39,467 bases of DNA from Clostridia bacterium (GCA_003246295.1 QKAS01000045.1:1-39467), one strand, 5' to 3'. Counted from the first letter of the stretch, positions 8,845-18,678 are shown. Program-made: numbers and translations. The notes: a model not told the origin generated them from the sequence alone.

Positions 8845-8924
8845 AATAGGCACCTCCTATTTCCATTACTCGCTAGCTTTGGTGTCTGCTGTTTGCATCC
8901 TTATAACCTCGCTATGCGGCATAC
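8845..8924 (-). ncRNA. L21-type ribosomal protein leader
   Basis: The roughly 80-nt 5' UTR of rplU contains short self-complementary segments: TATGC-C-GCATA (minus strand) near its 5' end, and the paired words TAGCGAG and CTAGCGAGT. Firmicutes rplU genes commonly carry an autoregulatory L21 leader in exactly this place. I infer the same here from position, length and structure potential; I could not run a covariance model. Confidence 0.55.
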
Positions 8925-8930
8925 TCACAT

Positions 8931-8959
8931 ATTATAGCACTGAGTTTTTTTATTGTCAA
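8931..8959 (-). promoter_or_regulatory. Consensus promoter of rplU-prp-rpmA
   Basis: On the minus strand TTGACA (8954-8959), 17 bp and TATAAT (8931-8936) form a perfect match, with TG one base before the -10 (extended -10). It starts four bases beyond the NUDIX stop, so the ribosomal genes have their own strong promoter within the longer gene run. Confidence 0.93.
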
Positions 8960-8962
8960 ATA

Positions 8963-9526
8963 CTATTTTAACACTTCTGGATGATATGCAAAAAAATAAG
9001 CGATGACCTGTGCACGCGAACTGAATTTTTCTTGTTCAAGCATATTTTTCACTTCATCCTGTGTATAAAGTGCAGCTTCTATCATTTCGTTTTCAGAGGT
9101 ATGGTCTTCAAAATCACCTTCAGCTTCTATAAATGCAACTTGTGTCATGATATCTGAAATTGCAACAGCTGCGTAAGAAGGTGGAAGTATTTTATTTACT
9201 TTCTTGAGTCTCAGGCCAGTTTCTTCATAGAGTTCTCTTTCAATACATGCTTCTATTGATTCATTTTCTTCTTTCATACCAGCGACCAGATTATAAATGT
9301 AGCAATTGATTCCCATTCTGAATTCACGAAGTAAGAGCAATTTATCATCTTTTAATACGGCCATAGAAACACCATTTACAGTTTTTCCTAGTTCATCAAC
9401 AGAATGAATTTCTTTTCTGCTTACAATTTCATATTTTTTTTCTCGGCCTGCTTTGTTCTGATATGTAATTTCATAATTTTTAAGATATCTTCCATCTTTT
9501 ACTTTTTCTAATTTTATGAATTGCAT
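8963..9526 (-). CDS. NUDIX hydrolase (ADP-ribose pyrophosphatase-like)
   Basis: A 187-residue NUDIX enzyme. The complete NUDIX box runs from G83 through E89 to R97-E98 and E101-E102 (RELYEETGL at 97-105), so the metal site is intact. The N-terminal beta domain (FIKLEKVKDGRYLKNYEITY) and the length resemble the ADP-sugar/ADP-ribose pyrophosphatase subgroup; the actual substrate cannot be read from sequence. GGATGG precedes the ATG. It follows the RNase gene by 19 bases and ends the TIGR03960-TIGR03936-rng transcription unit. Confidence 0.88.
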   Translation of the reverse strand: MQFIKLEKVKDGRYLKNYEITYQNKAGREKKYEIVSRKEIHSVDELGKTVNGVSMAVLKDDKLLLLREFRMGINCYIYNLVAGMKEENESIEACIERELYEETGLRLKKVNKILPPSYAAVAISDIMTQVAFIEAEGDFEDHTSENEMIEAALYTQDEVKNMLEQEKFSSRAQVIAYFFAYHPEVLK

Positions 9527-9545
9527 TATGCACCATCCTGAATCT

Positions 9546-10754
9546 TTATATCAATGTATCTGCTGATGTTATACTTAGATGTATCTGTTCTTCAAGCGTA
9601 TTCTCAGTTTTCTTTCTTGTCATTTCCACCAGTCCCAATGGAGTCATATCGATCACATCTGTCTGGATGGGATCTTTGTGTACGAATGAAGATAAGACAG
9701 AAAGTAGATTTTTATTTTGTTCTTTTGTCTCCATATTAATAAAATCAACCAGAATGATGCCTGAAATATTTCTAAGCCTGATCTGATATGCAATTTCCTG
9801 TGCAGCCTCAAGATTAATTTGTTCATGGATTTTTGAATGTTTCATAGATTTTTGTTTTGCACTTTTTCCTGAATTCACATCAATGACTGTAAGTGCTTCT
9901 GTAGGATCAAAGATTAAGTATCCACCACTTTTCAGCCAAACCTTACGACTGGTTGCTTCTTGTAATAATGTATCAACACGATATAGTTTTTTTAAAGAAA
10001 TCATGGAATCCTCATAAAAGCGGACCTTATCAAGAAGTAGGGGATTTGTAAGTTTATACTTTTTAAGTTCCACCATGACTGCTTCAATATCTGTTATGAT
10101 TTCATCTATTGTTTCCAACTTTAACTGCATCAATCGTTTGATATAAACCGGACTTGGGGCATATAATTTTGTACCAACGGGTTGATACGCCGCTTTTGCT
10201 ACGATTTGCGACAATGCTTCAGATAAAAAGATGACCTCTTGTTTCAGTGATTCCAACAATACGGGATGATCCAGACATTCTACAACATTTGTCCGTAAAA
10301 TCAGTCCTGTTTTTAATGCAGTAAATGAATCTAAAATGCGTTTGCATTTGTCTTTTATATTCTTTTCTAACTTATTAGAAACACCTTTTCGTTGATCGGG
10401 ATAAGATGCAACACAGTATCTTCCACTGATTGACAGGCGGCAAGTACATTCTGGCACTTTTCCACCTGTGCTTTCTTTTGTAATTTGAACGAGTATCTCA
10501 TCACCACAATGTAGTTCTGTATCTGGCAGTAGTTGGTCGAGTGGTAAAAAGCATTTTCTGCCTTGATCAATCTCTACAAATGCAGCTTGTATATTTGTCA
10601 CTATGTTCTGAACCCGGGCCAGATAAATGCTGCCTGTGAAAGCACTTTTATCTCTAATAACATCAATGGTAACTGGCAGTCCTTGTTCAAAAACAATACA
10701 GAGCATCCCGTAGTCTGTCTCTGTAATCATTACTTTATTTCCATTCACCGACAT
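9546..10754 (-). CDS. rng: Ribonuclease E/G family protein
   Basis: A 402-residue RNase G-type endonuclease acting on rRNA precursors and mRNA. It has an S1-like domain (about 36-115), an RNase H-like and 5'-sensor region (115-260) and the DNase I-like catalytic part, with D292 (VIDVNSGKS) and D337 (ILVDFINME) as metal ligands. The protein stops right after the DMTPLGLVEMTRKK segment and has no CPxC zinc-link, which in E. coli RNase E/G follows this point and joins protomers. Either dimerisation differs or this is a short form of the family. AGGAG precedes the ATG and overlaps the stop of the upstream gene. Confidence 0.92.
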   Translation of the reverse strand: MSVNGNKVMITETDYGMLCIVFEQGLPVTIDVIRDKSAFTGSIYLARVQNIVTNIQAAFVEIDQGRKCFLPLDQLLPDTELHCGDEILVQITKESTGGKVPECTCRLSISGRYCVASYPDQRKGVSNKLEKNIKDKCKRILDSFTALKTGLILRTNVVECLDHPVLLESLKQEVIFLSEALSQIVAKAAYQPVGTKLYAPSPVYIKRLMQLKLETIDEIITDIEAVMVELKKYKLTNPLLLDKVRFYEDSMISLKKLYRVDTLLQEATSRKVWLKSGGYLIFDPTEALTVIDVNSGKSAKQKSMKHSKIHEQINLEAAQEIAYQIRLRNISGIILVDFINMETKEQNKNLLSVLSSFVHKDPIQTDVIDMTPLGLVEMTRKKTENTLEEQIHLSITSADTLI

Positions 10755-10762
10755 AGAATCTC

Positions 10763-11464
10763 CTATGCTGTATATCCAATCTCATCCAGTGGAATTAAGA
10801 TCTGGTTTCCTTCATCCAATTTTGCTGTATAAGTCTCAAGACGTGTAACTTGTAATGCAAAATCAGATAAAATAATATTTTGTTGCAGACAAAATGCCTG
10901 AAAAATAAGGCTTGGCTTAATATTTCCCGAACTACTTGCATCTACTGTCAAAATAACATGATGCTCTTTTATTTCCCAAGAGAATAAAAAGGGTTTTAAA
11001 TTAAATTCTTTCTTACTCTTTTTTGTTTCTTTTTCTACCATAATACATTCTTGCTCTAGGAACATTTTAAATGAAGTTTCCCAGTCACCTGAGGGTTCAT
11101 ACCCATTTCGAAAAGATACCATATATTTTGCAGCGGCAACACTTGCCATTGCATTGCCAGCATCTTCCGGAAGGACTTTCACGCTTAAAATTTCTATTCC
11201 GTCTGACATCGCATTGTTTAATTTTACTTTCAAATCTTCGCAGTTTTTCATTGAATTAATTTCAAGATCAAAGTATTCTCCCTGACTTTCAAGACCAACG
11301 CCGAGAGGCGCTGCAAATGACATTACCTGGTGAGGACTATATCCACCAGTATAAGTAACATCTATTTCCGCACGACGAATTGCTTTTTGAAAATATCTCA
11401 TTATATCAAGATGTCCTATGAATTTCATTACACCAGTTTTTGAAAATTTAATTCTAATTTTCAT
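10763..11464 (-). CDS. TIGR03936 family radical-SAM-associated protein (DUF2344)
   Basis: A 233-residue protein starting MKIRIKFSKTGVMKFIGHLDIMRYFQKAIRRA, the hallmark of TIGR03936/DUF2344. It has no radical SAM cysteine motif of its own. In many bacteria it is fused to, or follows, the TIGR03960 radical SAM protein; here it overlaps that gene by 11 bases and is coupled to it. AAGGAGGTG precedes the ATG at 11464; the longer frame to 11560 lies within the upstream gene. Biochemical function is unknown; a role in tRNA or rRNA modification is only a guess from the neighbours. Confidence 0.9.
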   Translation of the reverse strand: MKIRIKFSKTGVMKFIGHLDIMRYFQKAIRRAEIDVTYTGGYSPHQVMSFAAPLGVGLESQGEYFDLEINSMKNCEDLKVKLNNAMSDGIEILSVKVLPEDAGNAMASVAAAKYMVSFRNGYEPSGDWETSFKMFLEQECIMVEKETKKSKKEFNLKPFLFSWEIKEHHVILTVDASSSGNIKPSLIFQAFCLQQNIILSDFALQVTRLETYTAKLDEGNQILIPLDEIGYTA

Positions 11465-13316
11465 AGCAGACACCTCCTTCAAATACAGTCGCACCACAAC
11501 CTTGACATTGAGTACGGCAATTGGGAGATACGATTGCATTTTTTGCTTTTTCCCATTCACGTATTAAAAATGACTTGGTTACACCACAATCGATAAAATC
11601 CCATGGTAAAATTTCATCTAATGTTCTTTGTCTCGTTGTGTAAAATGAAAGATCAATACCGCATTCTTCTAATGTTTCCATCCATATATCATTTTTGAAC
11701 ATCTCGCCCCAGGCATCGAACATACAGCCTTTTTGATATACCTTCAGTAAAACTTCTGACAAACGTCTGTCTCCACGTGCAAGAAGCCCTTCAAGCATGC
11801 TGACATCAGCTTCATGCCAGTTATATTTAATACTTTTCTGGTTAAGCTGTTCCATAATTGCGCTTCTCGTCATATAAGCTTTATCAATAAATTCTTCTTT
11901 TGTATTCATTGGAGACCATTGAAATGGTGTAAACGGTTTTGGAATAAAAAAGGAAGTGCTTGCAACAATCTGTATTTTTCCTTTTCTTTCTTCCTTAGGA
12001 ATTGTTTCATAATATAGCTTTGCAATATCATTACATAAAAGAGCTATGCCTCTGATATCTTCTTCTGTTTCAGTAGGAAGACCAAGCATAAAATAAAGTT
12101 TAACGCGATTCCATCCGCCTATAAAAGCATCATGTGCACCTTGAAGGATTACTTCTTCTGTCAATCCCTTATTAATGACATCACGAAGGCGCTGGCTTCC
12201 AGCTTCTGGTGCAAATGTAAGACTGCTTTTTTTAACATCTTGCACTTTAGACATAACATCAAGAGAAAATGCATCAATTCTTAAAGAAGGCAGAGATATA
12301 TTAACCTTCTTTCTGGCACATTCTTCCATTAGGAAATTTACAAGTTCCTGAAGAGAAGAATAATCGCTGGAACTAAGAGAACTGAGAGAAATTTCTTCAT
12401 GCCCTGTGTTTTTAAGCATTTTAACAGCATATTCTTTTAATGTTTCGACATCACGTTCTCTTACCGGACGATATATTTGGCCTGCCTGACAAAAACGACA
12501 TCCACGAATACAACCTCGTTGAATTTCAAGAACAACACGATCCTGTGTAACTTTTATAAAGGGAACAACAGGTTTTTCGGGATAGTAGGTATCTGTTACA
12601 TTCATTACGATTTCTTTACGTACAGTTTCTGGTACTCCATCAGCAATTGGAAGAAATGACTTTATTGTCCCATTTTCATGATACTCCGTTTTATAAAACT
12701 GTGGGACATACATACCCGGCATATTAGCAGCTTCTAGTAAAAAATCCCGTCTGCTTCCACCAGTGTTTTTAACAGATTGATAGAGATCAATCAAATTATA
12801 ATAAGCTGTCTCACCCTCGCCAATGTAAAAAATATCAAAAAAGTCAGCAATCGGTTCCGGATTGTAAGTACAAGGACCACCACCTATTACAATAGGATGT
12901 TCCTCGGTTCTATCTAATGATAAAAGTGGGATTTTAGAAAGATCCAATATCTGTAAAATGTTTGTATAACACATTTCATATTGTATCGTGATACCAAGAA
13001 AATCAAAATCCTTCACGGGATCTTGGGATTCTAAAGCAAACAGAGGTATATTTTCCTGTCGCATGATTTTATCAAGATCCATCCATGGTGAATAGACTCG
13101 TTCACACCAGACATCTTCTCTTCTGTTGAACATATCATAAAGAATCTGTATTCCAAGATGTGACATTCCAATCTCATAAACATCGGGAAAACACATCGCA
13201 AAACGGACCGCTACTTTGTCGCGGTCCTTCATAACTGCATTAATTTCATTCCCTATATATCTTGCAGGTTTTTCGACCTGAAGTAAAATTTCATCTTTTA
13301 AAGCTGTATTATTCAT
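11454..13316 (-). CDS. TIGR03960 family B12-binding-like radical SAM protein
   Basis: A 620-residue protein. The N-terminal third resembles a B12-binding domain (VYEIGMSHLGIQILYDMFN; the phosphate-binding-like IVIGGGPCTYNPEPIADFFD). The radical SAM core follows, with the cluster motif CIRGCRFCQAG (CxxxCxxC), and a C-terminal extension ends CRTQCQGCGATVFEGGVC, which is cysteine-rich and could hold metal. No classical DxHxxG cobalamin ligand is evident. It is the first gene of the unit with TIGR03936 and rng. AAAGGG precedes the ATG. The substrate is unknown. Confidence 0.93.
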   Translation of the reverse strand: MNNTALKDEILLQVEKPARYIGNEINAVMKDRDKVAVRFAMCFPDVYEIGMSHLGIQILYDMFNRREDVWCERVYSPWMDLDKIMRQENIPLFALESQDPVKDFDFLGITIQYEMCYTNILQILDLSKIPLLSLDRTEEHPIVIGGGPCTYNPEPIADFFDIFYIGEGETAYYNLIDLYQSVKNTGGSRRDFLLEAANMPGMYVPQFYKTEYHENGTIKSFLPIADGVPETVRKEIVMNVTDTYYPEKPVVPFIKVTQDRVVLEIQRGCIRGCRFCQAGQIYRPVRERDVETLKEYAVKMLKNTGHEEISLSSLSSSDYSSLQELVNFLMEECARKKVNISLPSLRIDAFSLDVMSKVQDVKKSSLTFAPEAGSQRLRDVINKGLTEEVILQGAHDAFIGGWNRVKLYFMLGLPTETEEDIRGIALLCNDIAKLYYETIPKEERKGKIQIVASTSFFIPKPFTPFQWSPMNTKEEFIDKAYMTRSAIMEQLNQKSIKYNWHEADVSMLEGLLARGDRRLSEVLLKVYQKGCMFDAWGEMFKNDIWMETLEECGIDLSFYTTRQRTLDEILPWDFIDCGVTKSFLIREWEKAKNAIVSPNCRTQCQGCGATVFEGGVCYEN

Positions 13317-13361
13317 GTTACCCTTTCCATAAAATCATTATTAGTATGATCGTTATCTACA

Positions 13362-13390
13362 CAAACCTTCGGTTTGGCAGTGATATTATA
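13362..13390 (-). promoter_or_regulatory. -10 box and 5' hairpin before the TIGR03960 gene
   Basis: On the minus strand a TATAAT (13385-13390) is followed, 8 bases on, by the hairpin CAAACC-GAA-GGTTTG (13362-13376). The hairpin would lie at the very 5' end of the transcript and might stabilise it. No -35 of quality is seen, so the promoter is tentative. Confidence 0.4.
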
Positions 13391-13417
13391 TCATAATGGA
13401 AGATAAAAATACAGCGT

Positions 13418-13459
13418 CTTCTTTTGCGGTTCATTATCCTTCTTTTGAGGTTCATTATC
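13418..13459. repeat. Two tandem 21-bp repeats between hisIE and the TIGR03960 gene
   Basis: CTTCTTTTGCGGTTCATTATC (13418-13438) is followed at once by a copy with one change (C to A), 13439-13459. On the minus strand the repeats lie inside a possible 32-codon basic reading frame (13357-13455), discussed as a finding. Confidence 0.85.
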
Positions 13460-13476
13460 CTATGCAGTATTACAAT

Positions 13477-14760
13477 TTATCGTTGTGCTAATTCTGTAGT
13501 AATATCTTCCCATGAAATTCCTTTTTCTGCCATGAGTACCATCATATGATAGAGAAAATCTGAAATCTCATATTTAATTTCTTCAGAATTAGGGTTTTTC
13601 GCTGCAATTACGATTTCTGTAGCTTCTTCACCTAACTTTTTAAGAATCTTATCGATTCCTTTGTCAAACAGGTAATTGGTGTAGGAACCTTCTTTTGGAT
13701 GAATTTTTCTGTCTTTTATTACACCAAAGACATCTTCAAATACTTTATTTGGATTGGTATCATCATACTCTTTTTTTACAAGATCTGTAAAAAAACAGGA
13801 ATAATTGCCAGTATGGCATGCAGCACCTATCTGCGATACTTTTGCAAGAAGTGTATCCAAATCACAATCGATGGATAATGATTTTACATATTGGAAATGC
13901 CCGCTTGTGCTTCCTTTCAGCCATAATTCCTGTCTGCTTCTGCTATAATAGGTCATTTTCCCGGTTTCCAATGTCATTTCATAGGATTCACGGTTCATAT
14001 ATGCAACCATAAGTACCTGTGCTGTTTTATAATCCTGAACAACAACAGGAAGTAATCCATCAGAATTTTTCTTAAAATCCTCCCATTTTAGCTGAGGTTC
14101 AAAAGTATTCACTAGAATTCCATTTTCACTGGATAATTTTTTTAAACTGTTAATTTCTTTCATATTTTCATTTACAAGTTCACCAGAAATACCGCTAATA
14201 TTCTTCATACTTAATATGCTGAGCATTTTATCAAGTGATATTTGCGGAAGAACAGCTAAAACAGGCAATTCCGTCACCGCCAGGCTTTCTTTTAGTGAAA
14301 GTTCATCCAAAGAAATTAGTTCACTGACATATTGTTCAATGAGTTTTTTATAAACTTTAATTGTTTTAAACTCACGGAATGCACCGGCAATTTTATCCTG
14401 ACCAAATTTGGAGGATACTTCCTGAATCAATTCAAGGTTGCTATCTTTTGATAAGTTTAGAATCGCTTTTTTACATCCGGCATACAAAATTTTTTTAACA
14501 TCTTCCATCCTATTAATATGACCAGCGCCAATTACAGGAACACCAGCGCGTTGTGCAATTTCTTTTATCAAATGAAGATGCGCTTCATGTTCAGTGTCCT
14601 GGGTAGAAAGATCCATAATCATGATTTCATCTGCACCATTGTCGCTGTAGCTGATTGCAAGTTCAAGTGGATTCATACTAATAACCGAATTATCCTGTAA
14701 CCCTTTCACTGCATTTCCGTTTTCAAGATAAATACAAGGTATAAATTTTTTGTAGTCCAT
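13477..14760 (-). CDS. hisIE: HisIE with an N-terminal degenerate HisF-like domain
   Basis: A 427-residue fusion. Residues 1-215 resemble the HisF/HisA barrel ([43 protein letters not shown]). Aligned by eye to HisF, catalytic D11 is Y11 and catalytic D130 is R129, so it should not act as a cyclase. Residues 225-330 are HisI (PRA-CH): D298, D300 and D302 bind Mg, and C299, C315 and C322 are the zinc cysteines (HTGNYSCF). Residues 340-427 are HisE (PRA-PH), with the acidic LGEEATE helix. Together HisI and HisE turn PR-ATP into ProFAR. The true start is the ATG at 14760, behind GGAAGGAG; the open frame to 14847 overlaps hisB. Last gene of the operon. Confidence 0.92.
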   Translation of the reverse strand: MDYKKFIPCIYLENGNAVKGLQDNSVISMNPLELAISYSDNGADEIMIMDLSTQDTEHEAHLHLIKEIAQRAGVPVIGAGHINRMEDVKKILYAGCKKAILNLSKDSNLELIQEVSSKFGQDKIAGAFREFKTIKVYKKLIEQYVSELISLDELSLKESLAVTELPVLAVLPQISLDKMLSILSMKNISGISGELVNENMKEINSLKKLSSENGILVNTFEPQLKWEDFKKNSDGLLPVVVQDYKTAQVLMVAYMNRESYEMTLETGKMTYYSRSRQELWLKGSTSGHFQYVKSLSIDCDLDTLLAKVSQIGAACHTGNYSCFFTDLVKKEYDDTNPNKVFEDVFGVIKDRKIHPKEGSYTNYLFDKGIDKILKKLGEEATEIVIAAKNPNSEEIKYEISDFLYHMMVLMAEKGISWEDITTELAQR

Positions 14761-14792
14761 AATTGTCAGCTCCTTCCTATGGTATGGTTCCT

Positions 14793-15380
14793 TTATAAAC
14801 AGCCTTTTGTACTTAAGACGCCTTCTAGTCTTGGTTCTAGTCCGCAAGCTTCATCTAACGCTTTTGCAAATGATTTAAACATAGCTTCTACCATATGATG
14901 TGTATTCTCTCCTGATAACATCTTAATGTGTAAATTCATTCCTGCAGTATAGGATATTGCATAGAAAAACTCATGTATCAATTGCGTATCAAGTTCGCCA
15001 ACTTTTTCGCTATTCCACTCGCATTCAAATGAAAAATAGGGTCTTCCACCCAGATCGACTGCACAAAGTGCTAGTGCATCATCCATGGGAAGAATGCAGG
15101 AACCAAAACGCTTAATGCCTATTTTATCTCCAAGAGCCTCTTTGATAGCCTGACCTAGTACGATGCCGGTATCTTCAACAGTGTGGTGTCCATCTACATT
15201 AAGATCTCCGTTCACTTTTAATTCAAGATCAAAAAAACCATGTTTTGAAAATCCCTCAAGCATATGGTCAAAAAATCCAATTCCTGTATCAATCTCATAT
15301 TTACCGCTTCCATCAATTTGTAATGCCATCACAATCTGTGTTTCTTTTGTATCTCTTCTTACTGATGAAATCCTGCTCAT
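14793..15380 (-). CDS. hisB: Imidazoleglycerol-phosphate dehydratase
   Basis: A 195-residue monofunctional HisB, the usual length without the E. coli phosphatase domain. It converts IGP to imidazole acetol phosphate using two Mn ions. The duplicated metal motifs are present: GFFDHML (35-41), [10 protein letters not shown] (63-72), and in the second half LIHEFF and [22 protein letters not shown] precedes the ATG. It sits between hisD and hisIE, with gaps of 44 and 32 bases. Confidence 0.97.
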   Translation of the reverse strand: MSRISSVRRDTKETQIVMALQIDGSGKYEIDTGIGFFDHMLEGFSKHGFFDLELKVNGDLNVDGHHTVEDTGIVLGQAIKEALGDKIGIKRFGSCILPMDDALALCAVDLGGRPYFSFECEWNSEKVGELDTQLIHEFFYAISYTAGMNLHIKMLSGENTHHMVEAMFKSFAKALDEACGLEPRLEGVLSTKGCL

Positions 15381-15424
15381 ACGCTACCCCCTATAATCTA
15401 AACGAATCCTTATACAATTTATTG

Positions 15425-16717
15425 TTATGATTCAAATCTGACTTGAATTGAATTCATATGTGCTGTTAATTGTTCCTGTTTCGCGAAGTATTCAATATCT
15501 TCATGTACTTCTGATAAGGCTTCTTTTGAATAAGATATAATGCTCGATTTTTTTATAAAATCGTCCACACTGAGTGGTGAGAAGAATCTTGCGGTTCCGT
15601 TTGTTGGAAGAACATGATTCGGACCTGCAAAATAATCTCCAAGCGGTTCGGATGAATATTCGCCAAGAAAAATAGCACCTGCGTTTTGGATTTTAGGTAA
15701 TACCCCAAATGGATCCTTTGTTAATATTTCTAGATGTTCAGAAGCAATATCATTGACCGTTTCGATTGCTTCTTCCATGGTATCCGCAACTAAAATATAA
15801 CCATAATGATCCAATGATTCTTTTATGATTTCTGCTCTTGGAAGTATCTTTAAAAAAGAATCGACCTCATCTGATATTTTTTTAGCCAGATCCATATCTG
15901 TGGTAATACAGATTCCAGAAGCCAGCTGATCATGTTCTGCCTGAGACAATAGATCCGCTGCGACATACTTTGGATTTGCAGTTTCATCTGCAAGAACTAC
16001 GATTTCGCTGGGGCCTGCAACGGAATCAATGCTTACATAACCATAAACAGCTTTTTTAGCCAAGGCAACAAATATATTTCCAGGACCCACAATCTTATCA
16101 ACTCTTGGGATTGACTGTGTTCCAAAAGCCATTGCAGCAATTGCCTGAGCACCTCCAACTTTATATATCGTATCAACACCAGCAATTCTGGCAGCAGCCA
16201 GAACAGAGGGATGTACTTTGCCATCTTTGTCAGGTGGTGTAGCAATGATTATTTCTTTTACACCTGCAACACGTGCAGTTACAGCACACATTAAAGTGGA
16301 TGATGGATAAACTGCTTTACCACCAGGTACATAAATACCGACCCGTTTTAATGGTGTCACTTTCTGACCAAGAATAATTCCTCGTTCATCAGAATCAAAC
16401 CAGCTGTTTGAAAGCTGTTTCTTATGATATTTTTCTATATTTGATGCAGCTTTTTTCATAATATCAATGTATTTTGATTCTGTGATGGCAAAAGCCTGAT
16501 TGATTTCCTCTTCTGTCACTTTAATAGAATCAGAATCAATTCGTATTTGATCAAACTTTTCTGTAAAATCAAAAACTGCTTCATCTTTTCTTATTCTGAC
16601 CTGTTCAATAATATCATTCACTATTTTCTCATATTCATCATAGTGATTTGGACTTCTCTTGAGCAAATCTTCAAGAATATTGCGCTTGCTTTCCTGGTTC
16701 AATGTTATAATCTTCAT
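15425..16717 (-). CDS. hisD: Histidinol dehydrogenase
   Basis: A 430-residue NAD-dependent zinc enzyme that oxidises histidinol to histidine, the last two steps of the pathway. Zinc ligands Q259, H262 (SQAEHDQ), D361 (LGDYFAGPNHVLPT) and H420, and catalytic E327/H328 (IASEHLEI), are all present at nearly the E. coli numbering. GAGG precedes the ATG. It follows hisG by 21 bases. Confidence 0.98.
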   Translation of the reverse strand: MKIITLNQESKRNILEDLLKRSPNHYDEYEKIVNDIIEQVRIRKDEAVFDFTEKFDQIRIDSDSIKVTEEEINQAFAITESKYIDIMKKAASNIEKYHKKQLSNSWFDSDERGIILGQKVTPLKRVGIYVPGGKAVYPSSTLMCAVTARVAGVKEIIIATPPDKDGKVHPSVLAAARIAGVDTIYKVGGAQAIAAMAFGTQSIPRVDKIVGPGNIFVALAKKAVYGYVSIDSVAGPSEIVVLADETANPKYVAADLLSQAEHDQLASGICITTDMDLAKKISDEVDSFLKILPRAEIIKESLDHYGYILVADTMEEAIETVNDIASEHLEILTKDPFGVLPKIQNAGAIFLGEYSSEPLGDYFAGPNHVLPTNGTARFFSPLSVDDFIKKSSIISYSKEALSEVHEDIEYFAKQEQLTAHMNSIQVRFES

Positions 16718-16738
16718 TCTTATACCTCATTAAGATTT

Positions 16739-17407
16739 TTAAAGCAATTCTGCCAAAAGAATTTCTTTTAAATCCTGAATAATTTTCTTGATTCGTTCAG
16801 ATTCCATTTTCATACTGACCTGATTTACAATCATTCTGGCAGATATTGGACAAATTTCTTCAAGAACTTCTAATCCGTTTTCGCGGAGCGTAGAACCTGT
16901 TTCCACGATATCTACGATAACATCAGACAAGCCAACCAACGGTCCTAACTCGACAGATCCATTAAGCTTAATAATATCGACTGTCTGGTGTTTCTTATTA
17001 TAAAAATAATCTTTTGCAATATTAGGATATTTGCTGGCTACTCGAATCATCTGATGATGTTCCAGCAACTCCTTTGCCTTTAAGGGACCACATACGCACA
17101 TCCGACATTTTCCATAACCCAGATCAAGAACTTCATATACTCTTCTATTTTCTTCGAGTATCGTATCTTTTCCAACAACTCCAATATCTGCAGCACCATA
17201 TTCAACATAAGTAGGCACATCAGGCCCTTTTGAAAGAAAGAACTTTAATTTTAGTTCTTCATTTACAAAGATAAGTTTTCTGGAATCTTTGTCCTTCATT
17301 TCTTCACAGGTAATTCCTATCTTTTCAAATAAAGCCATAGTATCTTTTGCAAGTCTTCCTTTACCCAATGCAAAGGTTAGGTATCTTTTATCATCCATCA
17401 TTGTCAT
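16739..17407 (-). CDS. hisG: ATP phosphoribosyltransferase, short form
   Basis: A 222-residue catalytic subunit for the first committed step, ATP plus PRPP to PR-ATP. The start region [23 protein letters not shown] and the PRPP loop [19 protein letters not shown] are typical. It lacks the C-terminal ACT-like domain of long HisG and therefore needs HisZ, the gene just upstream, to form the hetero-octamer and to sense histidine. Its ATG overlaps the hisZ stop (ATGA), so the two subunits are translationally coupled. Confidence 0.98.
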   Translation of the reverse strand: MTMMDDKRYLTFALGKGRLAKDTMALFEKIGITCEEMKDKDSRKLIFVNEELKLKFFLSKGPDVPTYVEYGAADIGVVGKDTILEENRRVYEVLDLGYGKCRMCVCGPLKAKELLEHHQMIRVASKYPNIAKDYFYNKKHQTVDIIKLNGSVELGPLVGLSDVIVDIVETGSTLRENGLEVLEEICPISARMIVNQVSMKMESERIKKIIQDLKEILLAELL

Positions 17408-18678
17408 GATAATTCCTTTCCTTTCCTAATATCATCCATTGTGTATTGTGCGATTTTGCCAGAAATAAAATCATAAATATTGATATGATCTTGTGAAATA
17501 TATTCTATACAATATCCTGCGGATTGTTTTTTTGAAAATTGAATATAATTATCTATGGATTGATTATTATCCCGGAAAATAATTTCAACTTTTTTCCCCA
17601 TTGTCCTTAATTCTTTGGTAAGTTTTAATACCGGATCAAAATCAAGTTCATTACATAACATAATATATTTCTTATTCACGATTTCAGGCATAATTCCCTG
17701 TCTTGTAAGTGCAAGTAACAAATCATCCACTACAATCATGAAACCGATTGCGGGTGATTCTTTTCCAAATTGTACTAGAAGTGTATCATATCTGCCACCT
17801 TTCACAATGGCATCGCCTACACCAAATGTATATATTTTAAAAATCACACCTGTGTAATAATTATATTTGCTTAACATTCCAAGATCAAATGCTACATATT
17901 TTTCTAATTCATAACTGGAAAGTATCTGATATACCTGTAGTAATCTGTCAATTGCTGCAAGGGAACGATTGTTTTTTACATATTTTTTTGCCTCTGAAAC
18001 AGATTCTGCATTTCCAAATAAATCAGTCACTTTAAGAATCGTAGTAATATATTCATCATTTACAGATTCTTCTTTTAGGAGTTCTTCAGCGCCAAAATGA
18101 TTTTTATTTGAAATAAAATCCTTTAATCTAAGTTCTGTTTCCAGACTGAGTCCTGCTTCTTCGCATAATCCTTTAAAAAAATCAATCTCACCGATGCTGA
18201 CCTGAAAATCAGTTAATCCAGCATTTAATAATGATTCAATTGATAATGCAATCATTTCGGCATCAGCATGCGCAGAATCATCACCAATCAGTTCTGCTCC
18301 AAACTGGGTCACTTCTTTTAATTTGCCCTGTAGTTCAGACGCGTTTGTATATGTGTTGCCCAGATAACAGAATCTCATAGGCATATTTTCTTCCATAAAA
18401 TATTTCGCAGCACATCTTGCAATGGAGGGTGTAAAATCAGGGCGAAGTACCAGCGTATTCCCTTCTTTATCAAATAATTTATATAATTCTTTTGAAGAAA
18501 CCGTGCCCACTTGTTTTGAAAATACATCAAAAAATTCTAATGTAGGTGTTTGTATGGACTGATATCCATACGTAAGGATTTTCTGATGCAAGCGTTCTTG
18601 TATGTTAAGTTTTTGTACAAATTCTTCACCATAAATATCCCGCACACCTTCTGGGGTATGTAATAATCGTTTTCCCAT
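17404..18678 (-). CDS. hisZ: ATP phosphoribosyltransferase regulatory subunit
   Basis: A 424-residue paralogue of histidyl-tRNA synthetase without aminoacylation function. It keeps the class II core ([47 protein letters not shown]), but lacks the C-terminal anticodon-binding domain of HisRS in recognisable form. It binds short HisG and mediates histidine feedback inhibition. As first gene of the operon it lies behind a strong promoter and an operator-like palindrome. GAGG precedes the ATG. Confidence 0.95.
   Translation of the reverse strand: MGKRLLHTPEGVRDIYGEEFVQKLNIQERLHQKILTYGYQSIQTPTLEFFDVFSKQVGTVSSKELYKLFDKEGNTLVLRPDFTPSIARCAAKYFMEENMPMRFCYLGNTYTNASELQGKLKEVTQFGAELIGDDSAHADAEMIALSIESLLNAGLTDFQVSIGEIDFFKGLCEEAGLSLETELRLKDFISNKNHFGAEELLKEESVNDEYITTILKVTDLFGNAESVSEAKKYVKNNRSLAAIDRLLQVYQILSSYELEKYVAFDLGMLSKYNYYTGVIFKIYTFGVGDAIVKGGRYDTLLVQFGKESPAIGFMIVVDDLLLALTRQGIMPEIVNKKYIMLCNELDFDPVLKLTKELRTMGKKVEIIFRDNNQSIDNYIQFSKKQSAGYCIEYISQDHINIYDFISGKIAQYTMDDIRKGKELS

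Noticed and set aside
10763..11560. Longer N-terminus for the TIGR03936 protein
   Set aside because: The extra 32 codons lie within the 3' end of the upstream gene; the strong ribosome binding site is right before the ATG at 11464.
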